NCBI RefSeq assembly: GCF_036245865.1
Contig: NZ_BTTW01000004.1
Coordinates: forward strand, 558,001-622,000
Origin: Corallococcus caeni
Lineage (GTDB): Bacteria > Myxococcota > Myxococcia > Myxococcales > Myxococcaceae
Length of the DNA stretch: 64,000 nucleotides
Direction of reading: 5' to 3'
Positions 17,312 to 25,747 of the stretch are shown piece by piece. How positions within the stretch are numbered: position 1 is the stretch's first letter; each line of letters begins with the position of its first letter. The notes under the pieces were generated by a model. That model was not told where the DNA came from and ran no database searches. It saw only the letters and a list, made by a program, of their open reading frames with translations. The translations under genes and the position numbers were made by a program.

Positions 17312-17791
17312 TTACGCCTCCTCCGCGGAGTCCTCTTCCGAATCGACAGCCGCGAACTCCGGCGCCTCGCTCCGGAAGCCGCCACCCTCGCGCTCGGCGG
17401 GAGCGCCCGGACGGGTCTCCTCGACGTCGCCGGCCAGCTTCAGGTCCTCGAGGACCGGACGCGACTCGGGGTCCACCTCGTCCGCGATCTTCACGGAGAT
17501 GTAGCGGGTGACCTCGTCGAGGTTGCGCAGGTTGCGCTCGATCTCCGCCACCAGCTTGCCGTCACCCAGGAAGCTCGTGTGGACGTAGATGGCGCGCGGC
17601 TGCTTGGCCACGGGGAACAGCGTCTTCTTCTTCCCCCACACCGTGAAGCGGAGGACCTTGCCGCCCTCGCGCGAAACGATGCCGCGGACGCGCTCCTTCA
17701 GCTTGTCCACGTTGTCGTCGGTGAGGTCCGGCTTGACCAGGAAGATGGTCTCGTACTCACGAAGCCGCTTGGCGGCCTGCGTCTCTGCCAT
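17312..17791 (-). CDS. rpsF: 30S ribosomal protein S6 with acidic C-terminal tail
   Basis: The S6 core is about residues 10-103 with REYETIFLVKPDL, the WGKKKTLFPVAKQPRAIYV strand pair and TRYISVKI at its end. A tail of about 55 residues follows (about 104-159), rich in Glu and Asp and ending EEDSAEEA. S6 forms a dimer with S18, encoded next. The ATG at 17791 has GGGGAGAG before it; an upstream frame extension is not conserved S6 sequence. It is the first gene of the operon with rpsR and rplI and has a long leader with hairpins. Confidence 0.96.
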   Translation of the reverse strand: MAETQAAKRLREYETIFLVKPDLTDDNVDKLKERVRGIVSREGGKVLRFTVWGKKKTLFPVAKQPRAIYVHTSFLGDGKLVAEIERNLRNLDEVTRYISVKIADEVDPESRPVLEDLKLAGDVEETRPGAPAEREGGGFRSEAPEFAAVDSEEDSAEEA

Positions 17792-17818
17792 GTTTCTCTC
17801 CCCTTGGGGTCGAGTGCC

Positions 17819-17835
17819 CCCCGGACCATCCGGGG
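17819..17835 (-). promoter_or_regulatory. Hairpin in the rpsF leader, possible S6:S18 control element
   Basis: A seven-base stem (CCCCGGA with TCCGGGG) with a three-base loop lies about 28 bases upstream of the rpsF start; a second stem CCCGTG/CACGGG lies near 17921-17940. Many bacteria autoregulate rpsF through an S6:S18-binding leader structure. Whether this hairpin is that element is inference, since I could not check the consensus loop. Confidence 0.35.
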
Positions 17836-17990
17836 AGCGGGGAAACGGCCGGTGACCCTCGAAGGCCACCACCGGGGACGGGAAATCCTCTCGCGCGCCC
17901 GTCACCATCGCGCCTTGGCCCGTGCCTGAACACGGGAAGCTTTGAAAGAACATCCCCCAGCACGCGTGGGACACACTCCGGGGGAAGGGG

Positions 17991-18020
17991 CTTCTAAGAG
18001 GACCCCTCCTGGAAAGTCAA
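17991..18020 (-). promoter_or_regulatory. Candidate sigma-70 promoter for rpsF-rpsR-rplI
   Basis: On the minus strand, TTGACT (18015-18020) is followed after 18 bases by TAGAAG (17991-17996), four of six matches to each of the usual extended boxes or better. It lies about 200 bases before rpsF, leaving a long structured leader. Confidence 0.45.
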
Positions 18021-18055
18021 GCGGAGCCGAGGGAGCAGGCAGCCGTCCCGCCGTT

Positions 18056-18631
18056 TCAGGCCTTGCGGTTGTGGCGGTTCATCGCCGTGGCCAGCCCGTC
18101 GCGCACCCAGCTCTCCGCCATGTCCGCCGCCTTGCCGATGAGCTCCTCCAGCTGGCGGCGCTCGCCGTCGTCGAAGTTGGACAGCACGTAGCCCGCCACG
18201 CGCTCCTTGGCGTTGGGGCCCTCCGGCTTGCCAATGCCCACCCGCACGCGGATGAAGGCGTCCTCGCCCAGGCACTGCACCATGCTCTTGAGGCCGTTGT
18301 GCCCGCCCGCGCCGCCGCCCGCCTTGAGCTGCAGCCGGCCGAAGGGCAGGTCCAGCTCGTCGTGCACCACGAGCACGTCCTGGACCGCGACCTTGTAGAA
18401 GCGCGCGGCCTCCGCCACGGAGCGGCCGGACAGGTTCATGTACGTCTGCGGCTCCACGAAGAGGATGCGCTCGCCGCCCAGCGTCCCCTGGCCCACCCGC
18501 GCCTGGAACTTGTCCTGGGTGAGCTCCGCGCGGGCGCGCGCGAGCAGTGCGTCCACCACCATGAACCCGACGTTGTGGCGGTGGCGCTCGTACTCGCGCC
18601 CGGGGTTGCCCAGCCCGCAGATGAGCTTCAT
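18056..18631 (-). CDS. pth: Peptidyl-tRNA hydrolase
   Basis: Pth releases tRNA from drop-off peptidyl-tRNA in the cytoplasm. The 191-residue protein shows [22 protein letters not shown] (first 20 or so residues) with the catalytic His of the RHNVG motif. It also has [25 protein letters not shown] with the catalytic Asp, and [13 protein letters not shown]. All family motifs are intact and length is normal. It follows rplY in the order prs-rplY-pth, a known arrangement, though a terminator separates rplY from pth. A GGAG-type site precedes the ATG. Confidence 0.96.
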   Translation of the reverse strand: MKLICGLGNPGREYERHRHNVGFMVVDALLARARAELTQDKFQARVGQGTLGGERILFVEPQTYMNLSGRSVAEAARFYKVAVQDVLVVHDELDLPFGRLQLKAGGGAGGHNGLKSMVQCLGEDAFIRVRVGIGKPEGPNAKERVAGYVLSNFDDGERRQLEELIGKAADMAESWVRDGLATAMNRHNRKA

Positions 18632-18677
18632 GGACGGCTCCGGAGGAGGGCGGGGCGTGCAGGGGCCCGCGCCCGGG

Positions 18678-18718
18678 AAAAAGACAGCGGGGCAGGCCCT
18701 GGAAGAGGCCCGCCCCGC
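18678..18718 (-). terminator. Rho-independent terminator after rplY
   Basis: GCGGGGC and GCCCCGC form a stem, with GGCC/GGCC pairing inside, followed on the minus strand by a CTTTTTC tract. It lies between the rplY stop and the pth start and probably ends the upstream transcript, leaving pth with its own promoter or partial read-through. Confidence 0.8.
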
Positions 18719-18745
18719 GAAGAGACACCGAACGGCGGAAGAGGA

Positions 18746-19438
18746 CTACTTCTTCGCCGGGGCCTTGGCCGCGGCCGCCGCGGGGGCCTTGGCGTCGGCC
18801 GCCTTCGCGTCGCCCGCCTTCGCCGCCGCGGGAGCCGCCGCGGCCGCAGCCGCCGCCGCCGGAGCCGCTTCCGCCGCTTCCGGCGCGGAGAGGACGGCGA
18901 TGGTGTAGTTGACGTGCGTCTTCACGGACACGCCCTCGGGGAGCTTCACGTCGTTCACGTGGATGGCTTCCGCGATCTTCAGGTTGGTGACGTCCACCTC
19001 GATCTGGAGCGGGATGGCGCCGGGGAGCGCCCAGACCTCCAGGTTGCGGCGGATCTGCGTGAGCAGACCGCCGTCCGCCACGCCCGCGGCCTTGCCGGTG
19101 AGCACGACGGGCAGGTTCACCTTCACCTGGTCGTTGTCGCGCACGGCGATGAAGTCCGCGTGCAGGATGTCCCGGGTGAGCGGGTCCATCTGGTAGTCCT
19201 TCAGCAGGACCTGCTGATCATTGCCCGCCAGCTTCAGCTGGATGAGCGTGTTCAGCTTGTGCGGGGTGTTGATGGCCGTGCGGATGGCCTTCGGGTCCAC
19301 GGAGATGTGCAGCGGCGCCTTCAGGTGCTTGCCGTAGACGACGGCGGGGACCTGGCCGGAGGAGCGCAGGCGGCGGGCAACGCCCTTGCCGGAACCTTCA
19401 CGGGCCTGCGCTTCGAGGGTGCTCTTGTCGGTGGCCAT
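18746..19438 (-). CDS. rplY: 50S ribosomal protein L25/general stress protein Ctc
   Basis: This is a long L25 of the Ctc type, 230 residues. The N-terminal L25 domain (TLEAQAREGSGKGVARRLR, then PAVVYG) binds 5S rRNA. A TL5 beta domain follows (about 95-185: NLEVWALPGAIPLQIEVDV, then EAIHVNDVKLPEG). The last 45 residues are almost pure Ala/Lys/Pro and probably disordered. The start is at ATG 19438, which matches the family N-terminus. It sits between prs and pth, as in many bacteria. Confidence 0.95.
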   Translation of the reverse strand: MATDKSTLEAQAREGSGKGVARRLRSSGQVPAVVYGKHLKAPLHISVDPKAIRTAINTPHKLNTLIQLKLAGNDQQVLLKDYQMDPLTRDILHADFIAVRDNDQVKVNLPVVLTGKAAGVADGGLLTQIRRNLEVWALPGAIPLQIEVDVTNLKIAEAIHVNDVKLPEGVSVKTHVNYTIAVLSAPEAAEAAPAAAAAAAAAPAAAKAGDAKAADAKAPAAAAAKAPAKK

Positions 19439-19652
19439 GGAAATCTCTCTTTTCGGTGGGGTACCGCGAATGTCACCGGTCCGTCGGGCGCCCTCGGCAT
19501 CCCACCCCCATGGTGGGCCCCGAAGACGGCGCCCGGGCCGTGCTGAGGCCCGTTGAACCGGTGGAGGGGGCCGGACATGCCAGCCCCCGGGGTCCTTCGT
19601 CAAGCCGCCCGGCTTCCAGGCGGCCCCAGGCTCACTCGGGCCTGGACGAACT

Positions 19653-20606
19653 TCAGACGAACAGCGAGCTCAGCGAGTCCGCGCGGTGGATGCGCGCGAT
19701 GGCCTCACCGAAGAGGGCGTCCGTATGCAGGGCGCGGATCTTCGGGCACGCCCTGGCGTTGGGCGCCAGGGGCACCGTGTCCGTGAAGACGACCTCCTCC
19801 AGGACGGAGTCGGTGATGCGCTGGATGGCGGGGCCGGACAGGATGGGGTGCACCGCGTACGCGACCACCCGGCGCGCGCCCTTGTCCTTCAGCGCCAGGG
19901 CGGCCTGCGCGAGCGTGCCCGCGGTGTCCACCATGTCGTCCACCAGGATGGCGTCCTTGCCCTTCACGTCGCCAATGAGGTTCATCACCTCCGAGGCGTT
20001 GGGGCGCGGGCGGCGCTTGTCGATGATGGCCAGCCCCGTGTTCAGCCGCTTGGAGTAGGCGCGCGCGCGCTCCACGCCGCCGGCGTCCGGGCTGACGATG
20101 ACCAGCTCGCCCGACTCCGGGAAGCGCTTGCGGATGTCCTCCAGGAACACCGGCGAGCCGTAGAGGTGGTCCGAGGGCATGTTGAAGAAGCCCTGGATCT
20201 GCCCGGCGTGCATGTCCATGGACACCACCCGGTTGACCCCCGCGACCTCCAGCATGTCCGCCACCAGCTTGGCGGTGATGGGCGTGCGGGCCGCCACCTT
20301 CCGGTCCTGCCGCGCGTAGCCGTAGTACGGCATCACGGCCGTGATGGAGCCGGCGCTCGCCCGCTTGAGGGCGTCGCACATGATGAGCAGCTCCATCAGG
20401 TGGTGGTTCGTCGGAGGGCACGTGGACTGGACGATGAACACGTCCTGTCCACGCACGTTCTCGCCGATCTCGACGTGGATCTCCCCGTCGGAGAACGTGT
20501 CCACCGTCGCCTGGCCCAGGGGACGCTGGAGGTACTCGCAGATGCGCTGCGCCAACGCCGGGTTCGAGTTCCCGGCGAACACCTTGAAGTCACGCGACGG
20601 CTGCAT
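19653..20606 (-). CDS. prs: Ribose-phosphate pyrophosphokinase
   Basis: Prs makes PRPP from ribose 5-phosphate and ATP for nucleotide, histidine and tryptophan synthesis. The 317-residue protein shows [13 protein letters not shown], the [10 protein letters not shown] segment, the ATP-binding YGYARQDRK loop, the PRPP-loop signature [10 protein letters not shown] and the [11 protein letters not shown] segment. All catalytic segments of the class I enzyme are present and length is typical. It lies 42 bases after spoVG and before rplY. No strong Shine-Dalgarno is visible, which may mean coupling or read-through from spoVG. Confidence 0.97.
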   Translation of the reverse strand: MQPSRDFKVFAGNSNPALAQRICEYLQRPLGQATVDTFSDGEIHVEIGENVRGQDVFIVQSTCPPTNHHLMELLIMCDALKRASAGSITAVMPYYGYARQDRKVAARTPITAKLVADMLEVAGVNRVVSMDMHAGQIQGFFNMPSDHLYGSPVFLEDIRKRFPESGELVIVSPDAGGVERARAYSKRLNTGLAIIDKRRPRPNASEVMNLIGDVKGKDAILVDDMVDTAGTLAQAALALKDKGARRVVAYAVHPILSGPAIQRITDSVLEEVVFTDTVPLAPNARACPKIRALHTDALFGEAIARIHRADSLSSLFV

Positions 20607-20648
20607 GGGGGCGCTGACTAACCCGTGCGAGCCTGGAAGGGAAGTTCG

Positions 20649-20948
20649 TTAGTCGAGTTCCGCAGCCACGGGACCGAGCGTCCCGTTCTGCGTCTGGTGA
20701 AGGTGTTTCTCGTACTCGATGAGGATGACCCGCTCCATCTGGCTGCGCGTGTCCGCGTTCAACGGATGGGCGATGTCCTTGTAGGTCCCGTCCTTCCGTT
20801 TTTTCGCGGGCATCGCGATGAAGAGCCCGGTGGAGCCATGGATCACCTTCAGGTCGCGGACGACGAAGCAGTGATCCAGGGTGATGGTGACGTATGCCTT
20901 GAGTTTGTCCTCTTCGACCGGAAACACCCGGACGTCGGTGATGTTCAT
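20649..20948 (-). CDS. spoVG: Septation/regulatory protein SpoVG
   Basis: SpoVG is a small nucleic-acid-binding regulator. The 99-residue protein has the conserved N-terminus MNITDVRVFPV, the core KAYVTITLDHCFVVRDLKVI and the motif GLFIAMPAKKRKDGTYKDIAHP. The ATG at 20948 matches the family start; a GGGGGG run lies just upstream. It is encoded directly before prs, a neighbour pair seen in other bacteria. Myxobacteria form fruiting-body spores, but no sporulation role for this gene can be claimed from sequence. Confidence 0.94.
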   Translation of the reverse strand: MNITDVRVFPVEEDKLKAYVTITLDHCFVVRDLKVIHGSTGLFIAMPAKKRKDGTYKDIAHPLNADTRSQMERVILIEYEKHLHQTQNGTLGPVAAELD

Positions 20949-21063
20949 GTCCCCCCCGAACACTGGAAGATCGGAGCTACGGGGAAGCCTGGGACAGACT
21001 GGAGGTGAAAAGCAAGCACCCCCTACCTGTCGCGCTGGGGACCGTTCACTGCCCCCGCAGCCC

Positions 21064-21435
21064 CTATGCCCCGAAGGGCCAGTGACTCACCAGGTGGGCG
21101 AGGAACGCCAGGTGGTAGACGACGATGACGGCGTAGACGACGGCGCCCGCGCGGATGGCGAAGCGGCTGGCCTTGAGCCGGCGGTGCAGGCACAGCAGGC
21201 ACAGGCCCGCGTTCACGATGAGCAGCTTGGAGAACATGAAGAGCAGCGGTGACTGCTCGTACGCCACGCGCATCACCGGGTTGAGCTCCTCCGCCACCCC
21301 CAGCTGGAGGAAGAGCAGGGTGAACAGGCCGTCCATCAGGTTCAGCATCAGCAGCGCCACCGACGCCGGTGACATGTAGAAAGAAGCCTGCTGCGCCCAA
21401 CCCCCGCCCTGCACCTCGTTCGCCGTCGCCGCCAC
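21064..21435 (-). CDS. DUF5658-like small membrane protein
   Basis: This is a 123-residue protein with about three hydrophobic helices (about 23-48, 66-83, 92-115). The first helix includes LNLMDGLFTLLFLQLGVAEELNPVM, where the Asp and the NP motif follow the DUF5658 pattern. The function is unknown. It starts with GTG at 21435, and its stop is 115 bases upstream of spoVG, so it could share that transcript or have its own. No partner can be inferred. Confidence 0.7.
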   Translation of the reverse strand: MAATANEVQGGGWAQQASFYMSPASVALLMLNLMDGLFTLLFLQLGVAEELNPVMRVAYEQSPLLFMFSKLLIVNAGLCLLCLHRRLKASRFAIRAGAVVYAVIVVYHLAFLAHLVSHWPFGA

Positions 21436-21630
21436 TCGCCACCCCCAAGGTCTCGTCCGTGCTACCCGGGGGCAGGGCTATTCAAATCCCTTGCCAGGGT
21501 TTCACGGGGCTTTCCGGAAGCAGGCGGGCAGGCTGGGCGGGCGGGGGCTTGCGCCACCGGAAACGAAATTGACGGAACGGGGTGGGTCGCCGAGATTGGC
21601 CCCGCTTCCGCCCTTCCCGACGAGCGTCCC

Positions 21631-22230
21631 TTGCATCAATTCCCCAAAGATATCGGGTGGATAGAGGTCATCTGCGGTTCGATGTTCTCCGGCAAGACGG
21701 AGGAGTTGATCCGCCGCGTCAAGCGCGCGCTGTACGGCCGGCAGAAGGTGCGGGTGTTCAAGCCGCGCATCGACACCCGCTACGACGACACGCAGGTGGT
21801 CAGCCATTCCCAGTTGAAATTGACGTCCCTCCCCATCGAGAGGGCTGAAGAAATTTTCCGGCACCTGTCCCCCGACACGCAGGTGGTGGGCATCGACGAG
21901 GTGCAGTTCCTGGGCGGTGAGGTGGTGCAGGTGTGCGAGGCGCTCGCCCAGCGGGGCATGCGCGTCATCTGCGCGGGGCTGGACCAGGACTACCAGGGGC
22001 GCCCCTTCGAACCGATGCCGCAGCTGATGGCGGTGGCGGAGTACGTGACGAAGGAGCTGGCCATCTGCGCGGTGTGCGGAAACCCGGCCAACCGTTCGCA
22101 GCGCATCATTGGCAGCGAGGAGCGGGTGGTGGTGGGCGCGGCCGGTGCCTACGAGCCGCGCTGCCGCAAGTGTCACGTGGCGGAACCCGCGGAGGCCAGC
22201 CCTCCGCAGACGCTGAAGCTGTTCGACTGA
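21631..22230 (+). CDS. tdk: Thymidine kinase
   Basis: Type II thymidine kinase, 199 residues. Walker A is GSMFSGKTEEL (about 16-26), then the IDEVQFL segment, the catalytic Glu region and the lasso-domain zinc ligands CAVCGNPANRSQR and CRKCH. It phosphorylates thymidine to dTMP in the salvage pathway. The start is TTG at 21631; no closer ATG gives the N-terminal DIGWIEVICG strand. It is followed by a uracil-phosphoribosyltransferase-like gene and hpt, so the three form a salvage group on the plus strand. Confidence 0.95.
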   Translation: MHQFPKDIGWIEVICGSMFSGKTEELIRRVKRALYGRQKVRVFKPRIDTRYDDTQVVSHSQLKLTSLPIERAEEIFRHLSPDTQVVGIDEVQFLGGEVVQVCEALAQRGMRVICAGLDQDYQGRPFEPMPQLMAVAEYVTKELAICAVCGNPANRSQRIIGSEERVVVGAAGAYEPRCRKCHVAEPAEASPPQTLKLFD

Positions 22231-22269
22231 GAGCCAGGCCGCCGAAGGCCGGCGCGGGAGCCCCATCCG

Positions 22270-23085
22270 ATGCGCGACACCCTGTACGCGAACGTGCCCT
22301 TCAAGTTGAACGAGATGACCCACCACTATGGGCCCAACGTCCATCTGGTGGGCAATCCGTTTCTCCTCTCCCAGCTGGCCACGCTCTGCGCCAAGGGCAC
22401 GCTCCAGCCTCAAATCAACCGGTTGGTGGAGCAGCTCTACGCGGACCTGGTGAAGACGGTCATCAACGCGGAGTTCCCGCGCAAGATGGTGACCCTCCCC
22501 ACGCGGATGATCGACTCCACGCCCCTGGGCATCTACCAGGGCGAGGTGGTGGACCCGCAGCTGCGCGTGGTGACGGTGAACATCGCGCGGGCGGGCACGC
22601 TGCCGTCACAGGTGACGTACGACCTGCTCAACTTCACGGTGGACCCGTCCCTGGTGCGCCAGGACCACATCATCATGAGCCGGATGATCGACGCGGCCCA
22701 GGCGGTGGTGGGCTCGGAGATTGGCGGCGCGAAGATTGGCGGGGACGTGGACGACGCGTTCGTGCTGTTCCCGGACCCCATGGGGGCCACGGGCGGCAGC
22801 CTGTCCACGGCCATCACCCTGTACAAGACGAAGGTGCCCGGCAAGGCCCGGCGCATCATCACGCTCAACCTCATCGTCACGCCGGAGTACCTGCGCCGGA
22901 TGACGACGGAGCACCCGGACGTCATCATCTACGCGCTCCGGCTGGACCGCGGCCTGTCCCCGCCGGAGGTGTTCGGCACCGCGCCGGGCCTGCTCTGGGA
23001 GAAGGAGCGGGGGCTGGATGACCGGCAGTACATCGTCCCCGGTGGCGGCGGCTTCGGGGAGATCATGAACAACGCCTACGTGTAG
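22270..23085 (+). CDS. Uracil phosphoribosyltransferase-like protein, longer than typical
   Basis: The 271-residue protein has the PRPP-binding signature of UPRT as FPDPMGATGGSLSTA (family: DPMLATGGS). The C-terminal YIVPGGGGFGEIMNN corresponds to the uracil-binding end (family: PGLGDAGDRLFGT) but the Asp/Arg residues there are replaced. It has about 60 extra residues over the usual UPRT, mainly in the N-terminal half. The fold is supported, but with an altered pyrimidine site it may use another base or have a regulatory role. It lies between tdk and hpt, in line with nucleotide salvage. Confidence 0.75.
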   Translation: MRDTLYANVPFKLNEMTHHYGPNVHLVGNPFLLSQLATLCAKGTLQPQINRLVEQLYADLVKTVINAEFPRKMVTLPTRMIDSTPLGIYQGEVVDPQLRVVTVNIARAGTLPSQVTYDLLNFTVDPSLVRQDHIIMSRMIDAAQAVVGSEIGGAKIGGDVDDAFVLFPDPMGATGGSLSTAITLYKTKVPGKARRIITLNLIVTPEYLRRMTTEHPDVIIYALRLDRGLSPPEVFGTAPGLLWEKERGLDDRQYIVPGGGGFGEIMNNAYV

Positions 23086-23097
23086 AGGGAGCACCCG

Positions 23098-23634
23098 GTG
23101 ACGACGTTCCACGAGAAGGATGTCGGCGTCCTCATCTCCGAGGAGGCCGTGCAGGCGCGCGTGAAGGAGCTGGGCGCGCAGATCACCCGCGACTACCAGG
23201 GCAAGGAGCTGACGCTCGTCTGTGTGCTCAAGGGCTCCGCGTTCTTCGCCATCGACCTGGCGCGCGCCATTGACCTGCCGCTCACGCTCGAGTTCCTGGG
23301 CGTGGCCAGCTACCACGGCGGCACGGAGTCCACGGGCGAGGTGCGCATCACCACGGACGTGTCCAAGCCGATGGCGGGCAAGCACCTGCTCATCATCGAG
23401 GACATCATCGACACGGGGCTCACCATGAGCTTCCTGCTGGAGAACCTCCAGGCGCGCCACCCGGCGTCGGTGAAGATCTGCTCGCTGCTGGAGAAGCCCG
23501 CGCGGGCCAAGACGAAGGTGAACATCGACTACAAGGGCTTCGTCATCGACGACAAGTTCGTCGTCGGGTACGGCCTGGACTACGGCGAGAAGTACCGGAA
23601 CCTGCCGTTCATCGGCATCTGGAAGCACGCCTGA
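23098..23634 (+). CDS. hpt: Hypoxanthine phosphoribosyltransferase
   Basis: HPRT converts hypoxanthine and guanine with PRPP to the nucleoside monophosphates. The 178-residue protein has LTLVCVLKGSAFFAIDL, the flexible-loop region SYHGGTESTGEV, the PRPP motif LIIEDIIDTGLT, and the base-site VGYGLDYGEKYRNLP. The start is GTG at 23098, 12 bases after the upstream stop. A hairpin just past the stop should end the salvage transcript. All catalytic features are intact. Confidence 0.96.
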   Translation: MTTFHEKDVGVLISEEAVQARVKELGAQITRDYQGKELTLVCVLKGSAFFAIDLARAIDLPLTLEFLGVASYHGGTESTGEVRITTDVSKPMAGKHLLIIEDIIDTGLTMSFLLENLQARHPASVKICSLLEKPARAKTKVNIDYKGFVIDDKFVVGYGLDYGEKYRNLPFIGIWKHA

Positions 23635-23637
23635 CCG

Positions 23638-23663
23638 TCCCACCCCGCGGGGTGGGAGCTTTG
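23638..23663 (+). terminator. Terminator after hpt
   Basis: TCCCACCCC pairs with GGGGTGGGA around a very short loop, followed by GCTTTG, a few bases past the hpt stop. The stem is strong; the T-run is short. Confidence 0.6.
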
Positions 23664-23777
23664 AGATGACGAGGGCCCTGTCCACGCGCCGCGAGGCGGC
23701 CGTGTGCAGGGCCTTCGTGCGTCGAGCGGTGCGTGCATGCACAGCCTCTCCTTCTGGACACGGAAGGAGGCGTGGGC

Positions 23778-24605
23778 ATGCGAGACGGAAGCGCGAGGAC
23801 CCCCCGGACGATGACGACCGCGGGCGGGGAGGCGATGCAGAAGTACCTGGCGGAGGCCGTCGGCACGTTCGTGCTGGTGCTCGGCGGCGTGGGGGCGGCG
23901 GTGCTGGCGGGCGACCGCATCGGCTTCCTGGGGGTGGCGTTCGCCTTCGGCCTGTCGCTGCTGGCCATGGTCTACACGGTGGGCCCCATCTCCGGCTGCC
24001 ACGTGAACCCGGCGGTGACGGTGGGCCTGTTGATGGCGGGCAAGTTCGACAAGCGCCACGTGGCTGGCTACGTCATCGCGCAGTGCGTGGGCGCCATCGT
24101 CGCGGCGGGCGTGGTGCTGCTCATCGCGAAGGGGATGCCGGGCGGCTACTCCGCGAGCGCGGAGGGGCTGGGGAGCAACGGCTACGGGGCGGCGTCCCCG
24201 GAGGGCTACGGCGGCGGGGCGGCCTTCCTCGCGGAGGTGTTCCTGACCTTCGTGCTGGTGCTGACGGTGCTGGGGGCCACGGACTCGCGCGCGCCGGTGG
24301 GCTTCGCGGGGCTGGCCATCGGCCTGGTGCTGACGCTCATCCACCTGGTGGGCATCCCCATCACCAACACGTCGGTGAACCCGGCGCGCAGCCTGGGGCC
24401 GGCGCTGTTCGCGGGAGCCGACGCCTTGAAGCAGCTGTGGATGTTCATCATCGCGCCGCTGCTGGGCGCGGCCTTCGCGTCCGCGGTGTACCGGCTGGTG
24501 CACCGGCCGGCGGTGCAGATCTCCGCCACGCGCGCGGAGCAGGCGACGGAGGAGGAGCGCCGCGAGCGCCTGGCGGGCCGGCGCGACGTGGAGCACCCCG
24601 TCTGA
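23778..24605 (+). CDS. Aquaporin (MIP family, AqpZ-like)
   Basis: Six hydrophobic segments and two half-helices carry the two NPA boxes, HVNPAVT and SVNPARS, typical of water channels. The ar/R arginine follows the second NPA as in AqpZ. The start ATG at 23778 has GGAAGGAGG eight bases upstream; the mature-type family start MQKYLAEAVGTF corresponds to ATG 23835. I keep the longer form because of its ribosome site, giving 275 residues. The last 30 residues are charged and cytoplasmic. Glycerol transport is less likely but cannot be excluded. A bidirectional terminator follows. Confidence 0.9.
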   Translation: MRDGSARTPRTMTTAGGEAMQKYLAEAVGTFVLVLGGVGAAVLAGDRIGFLGVAFAFGLSLLAMVYTVGPISGCHVNPAVTVGLLMAGKFDKRHVAGYVIAQCVGAIVAAGVVLLIAKGMPGGYSASAEGLGSNGYGAASPEGYGGGAAFLAEVFLTFVLVLTVLGATDSRAPVGFAGLAIGLVLTLIHLVGIPITNTSVNPARSLGPALFAGADALKQLWMFIIAPLLGAAFASAVYRLVHRPAVQISATRAEQATEEERRERLAGRRDVEHPV

Positions 24606-24612
24606 AGCACGA

Positions 24613-24648
24613 AGGCCGTGCCTCGCTTGCTGTCGCGGGGCACGGCCT
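24613..24648. terminator. Bidirectional hairpin between aquaporin and nrdB
   Basis: AGGCCGTGCC and GGCACGGCCT form a ten-base stem with an inner CGC/GCG-like region, between two convergent stop codons. No clear T-run, so the call rests on position and strength. Confidence 0.6.
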
Positions 24649-24672
24649 GGGTGGGTGAAGCAGGAGAGGGGC

Positions 24673-25683
24673 CTAGAAGGCGGCGTCGAAGACGACGTCG
24701 TTGGCGGCGCCCACGCCCACGCCCACCTGGTAGGACGACACGCGGCGCTCGAAGAAGTTGGTGAGCTCCTGCACGTCCTGCAGGTCCATGAAGTGCAGCG
24801 GGTTCTTCGTGTGGAAGATGGGGGACATGCCCAGCATCTGGAGGCGCTGGTCGGCCACGTACTCCAGGTAGCCGCGCATCTCCTGCACCGACAGGCCCAT
24901 CACGCCGCCGCTCAGCAGGTCCTGGGCGAACTGCGTCTCGCACTCCACCGCGTCGCGCATCATCTGCACGACGTCCTTCTCCAGGCTCGCGTCGAAGAGG
25001 TCCGGCTCCTCCTTGCGCGCCGTGTTGATGGCCTCGAAGGCGAAGGTCATGTGGGCGGACTCGTCGCGGAACACCCAGTTGGTGCCCGCGGCCAGGCCGT
25101 TGAGCAGCCCCTTGCTGCGCAGGAAGTACACGTACGCGAAGGCCGCGAAGAAGAAGAGGCCCTCGATGCAGCCCGCGAAGCAGATGAGGTTCAGCAGGAA
25201 CTGGCGGCGGTCCGACTTCGTGCGGACCTGATCCAGCGCCTGGATGCTGTCCATCCACTTCATGCAGAAGCGCGCCTTGCGCTGGATGGACGGGATGTTG
25301 TCCACCGCCGCGAAGGCCTTGGCGCGCTCCGCCGGGTCCGGCACGTAGCTGTCCAGCAGCGTCAGGTAGAACTGGACGTGCAGCGCCTCCTCGTAGAGCT
25401 GGCGCGACAGGTACATGCGCGCTTCGGGCGCGTTCAGGTGCTTGTAGAGGTTGAGCACCAGGTTGTTGCCGACGATGGAGTCGCCCGTGGCGAAGAAGGC
25501 CACCAGCCGGTGGATGAGGTGACGCTCCGCGTCCGTCATCTTCGAGCGCAGGTCCACCAGGTCCGTGGAGAAGTCGATCTCCTCCACCGTCCAGGTGTTC
25601 TTGATGGCGTTGCGGTACATCTCGAAGAAGACGGGATACGCCATGGGGCGCAGCGTCAGGTTCATTCCCGGATCGAGCAGCAT
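24673..25683 (-). CDS. nrdB: Ribonucleoside-diphosphate reductase beta subunit (class Ia)
   Basis: NrdB holds the diiron-tyrosyl radical that starts deoxyribonucleotide synthesis. The 336-residue protein has D68 (FFATGDS), E99-xx-H102 with radical tyrosine Y106 (EEALHVQFY), the second ligand set IEGLFF and DESAHMTF, and a C-terminal tail that would dock on NrdA. The presence of the tyrosine marks it as class Ia rather than the Tyr-less Ic form. It lies 64 bases downstream of nrdA, so they should be cotranscribed. Confidence 0.97.
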   Translation of the reverse strand: MLLDPGMNLTLRPMAYPVFFEMYRNAIKNTWTVEEIDFSTDLVDLRSKMTDAERHLIHRLVAFFATGDSIVGNNLVLNLYKHLNAPEARMYLSRQLYEEALHVQFYLTLLDSYVPDPAERAKAFAAVDNIPSIQRKARFCMKWMDSIQALDQVRTKSDRRQFLLNLICFAGCIEGLFFFAAFAYVYFLRSKGLLNGLAAGTNWVFRDESAHMTFAFEAINTARKEEPDLFDASLEKDVVQMMRDAVECETQFAQDLLSGGVMGLSVQEMRGYLEYVADQRLQMLGMSPIFHTKNPLHFMDLQDVQELTNFFERRVSSYQVGVGVGAANDVVFDAAF

Positions 25684-25747
25684 TGCTTCGGCACTCCCTT
25701 ACGCACGACGACAGGGGACAGCAGGGGTACGGCGCCCACCAGGGTGA

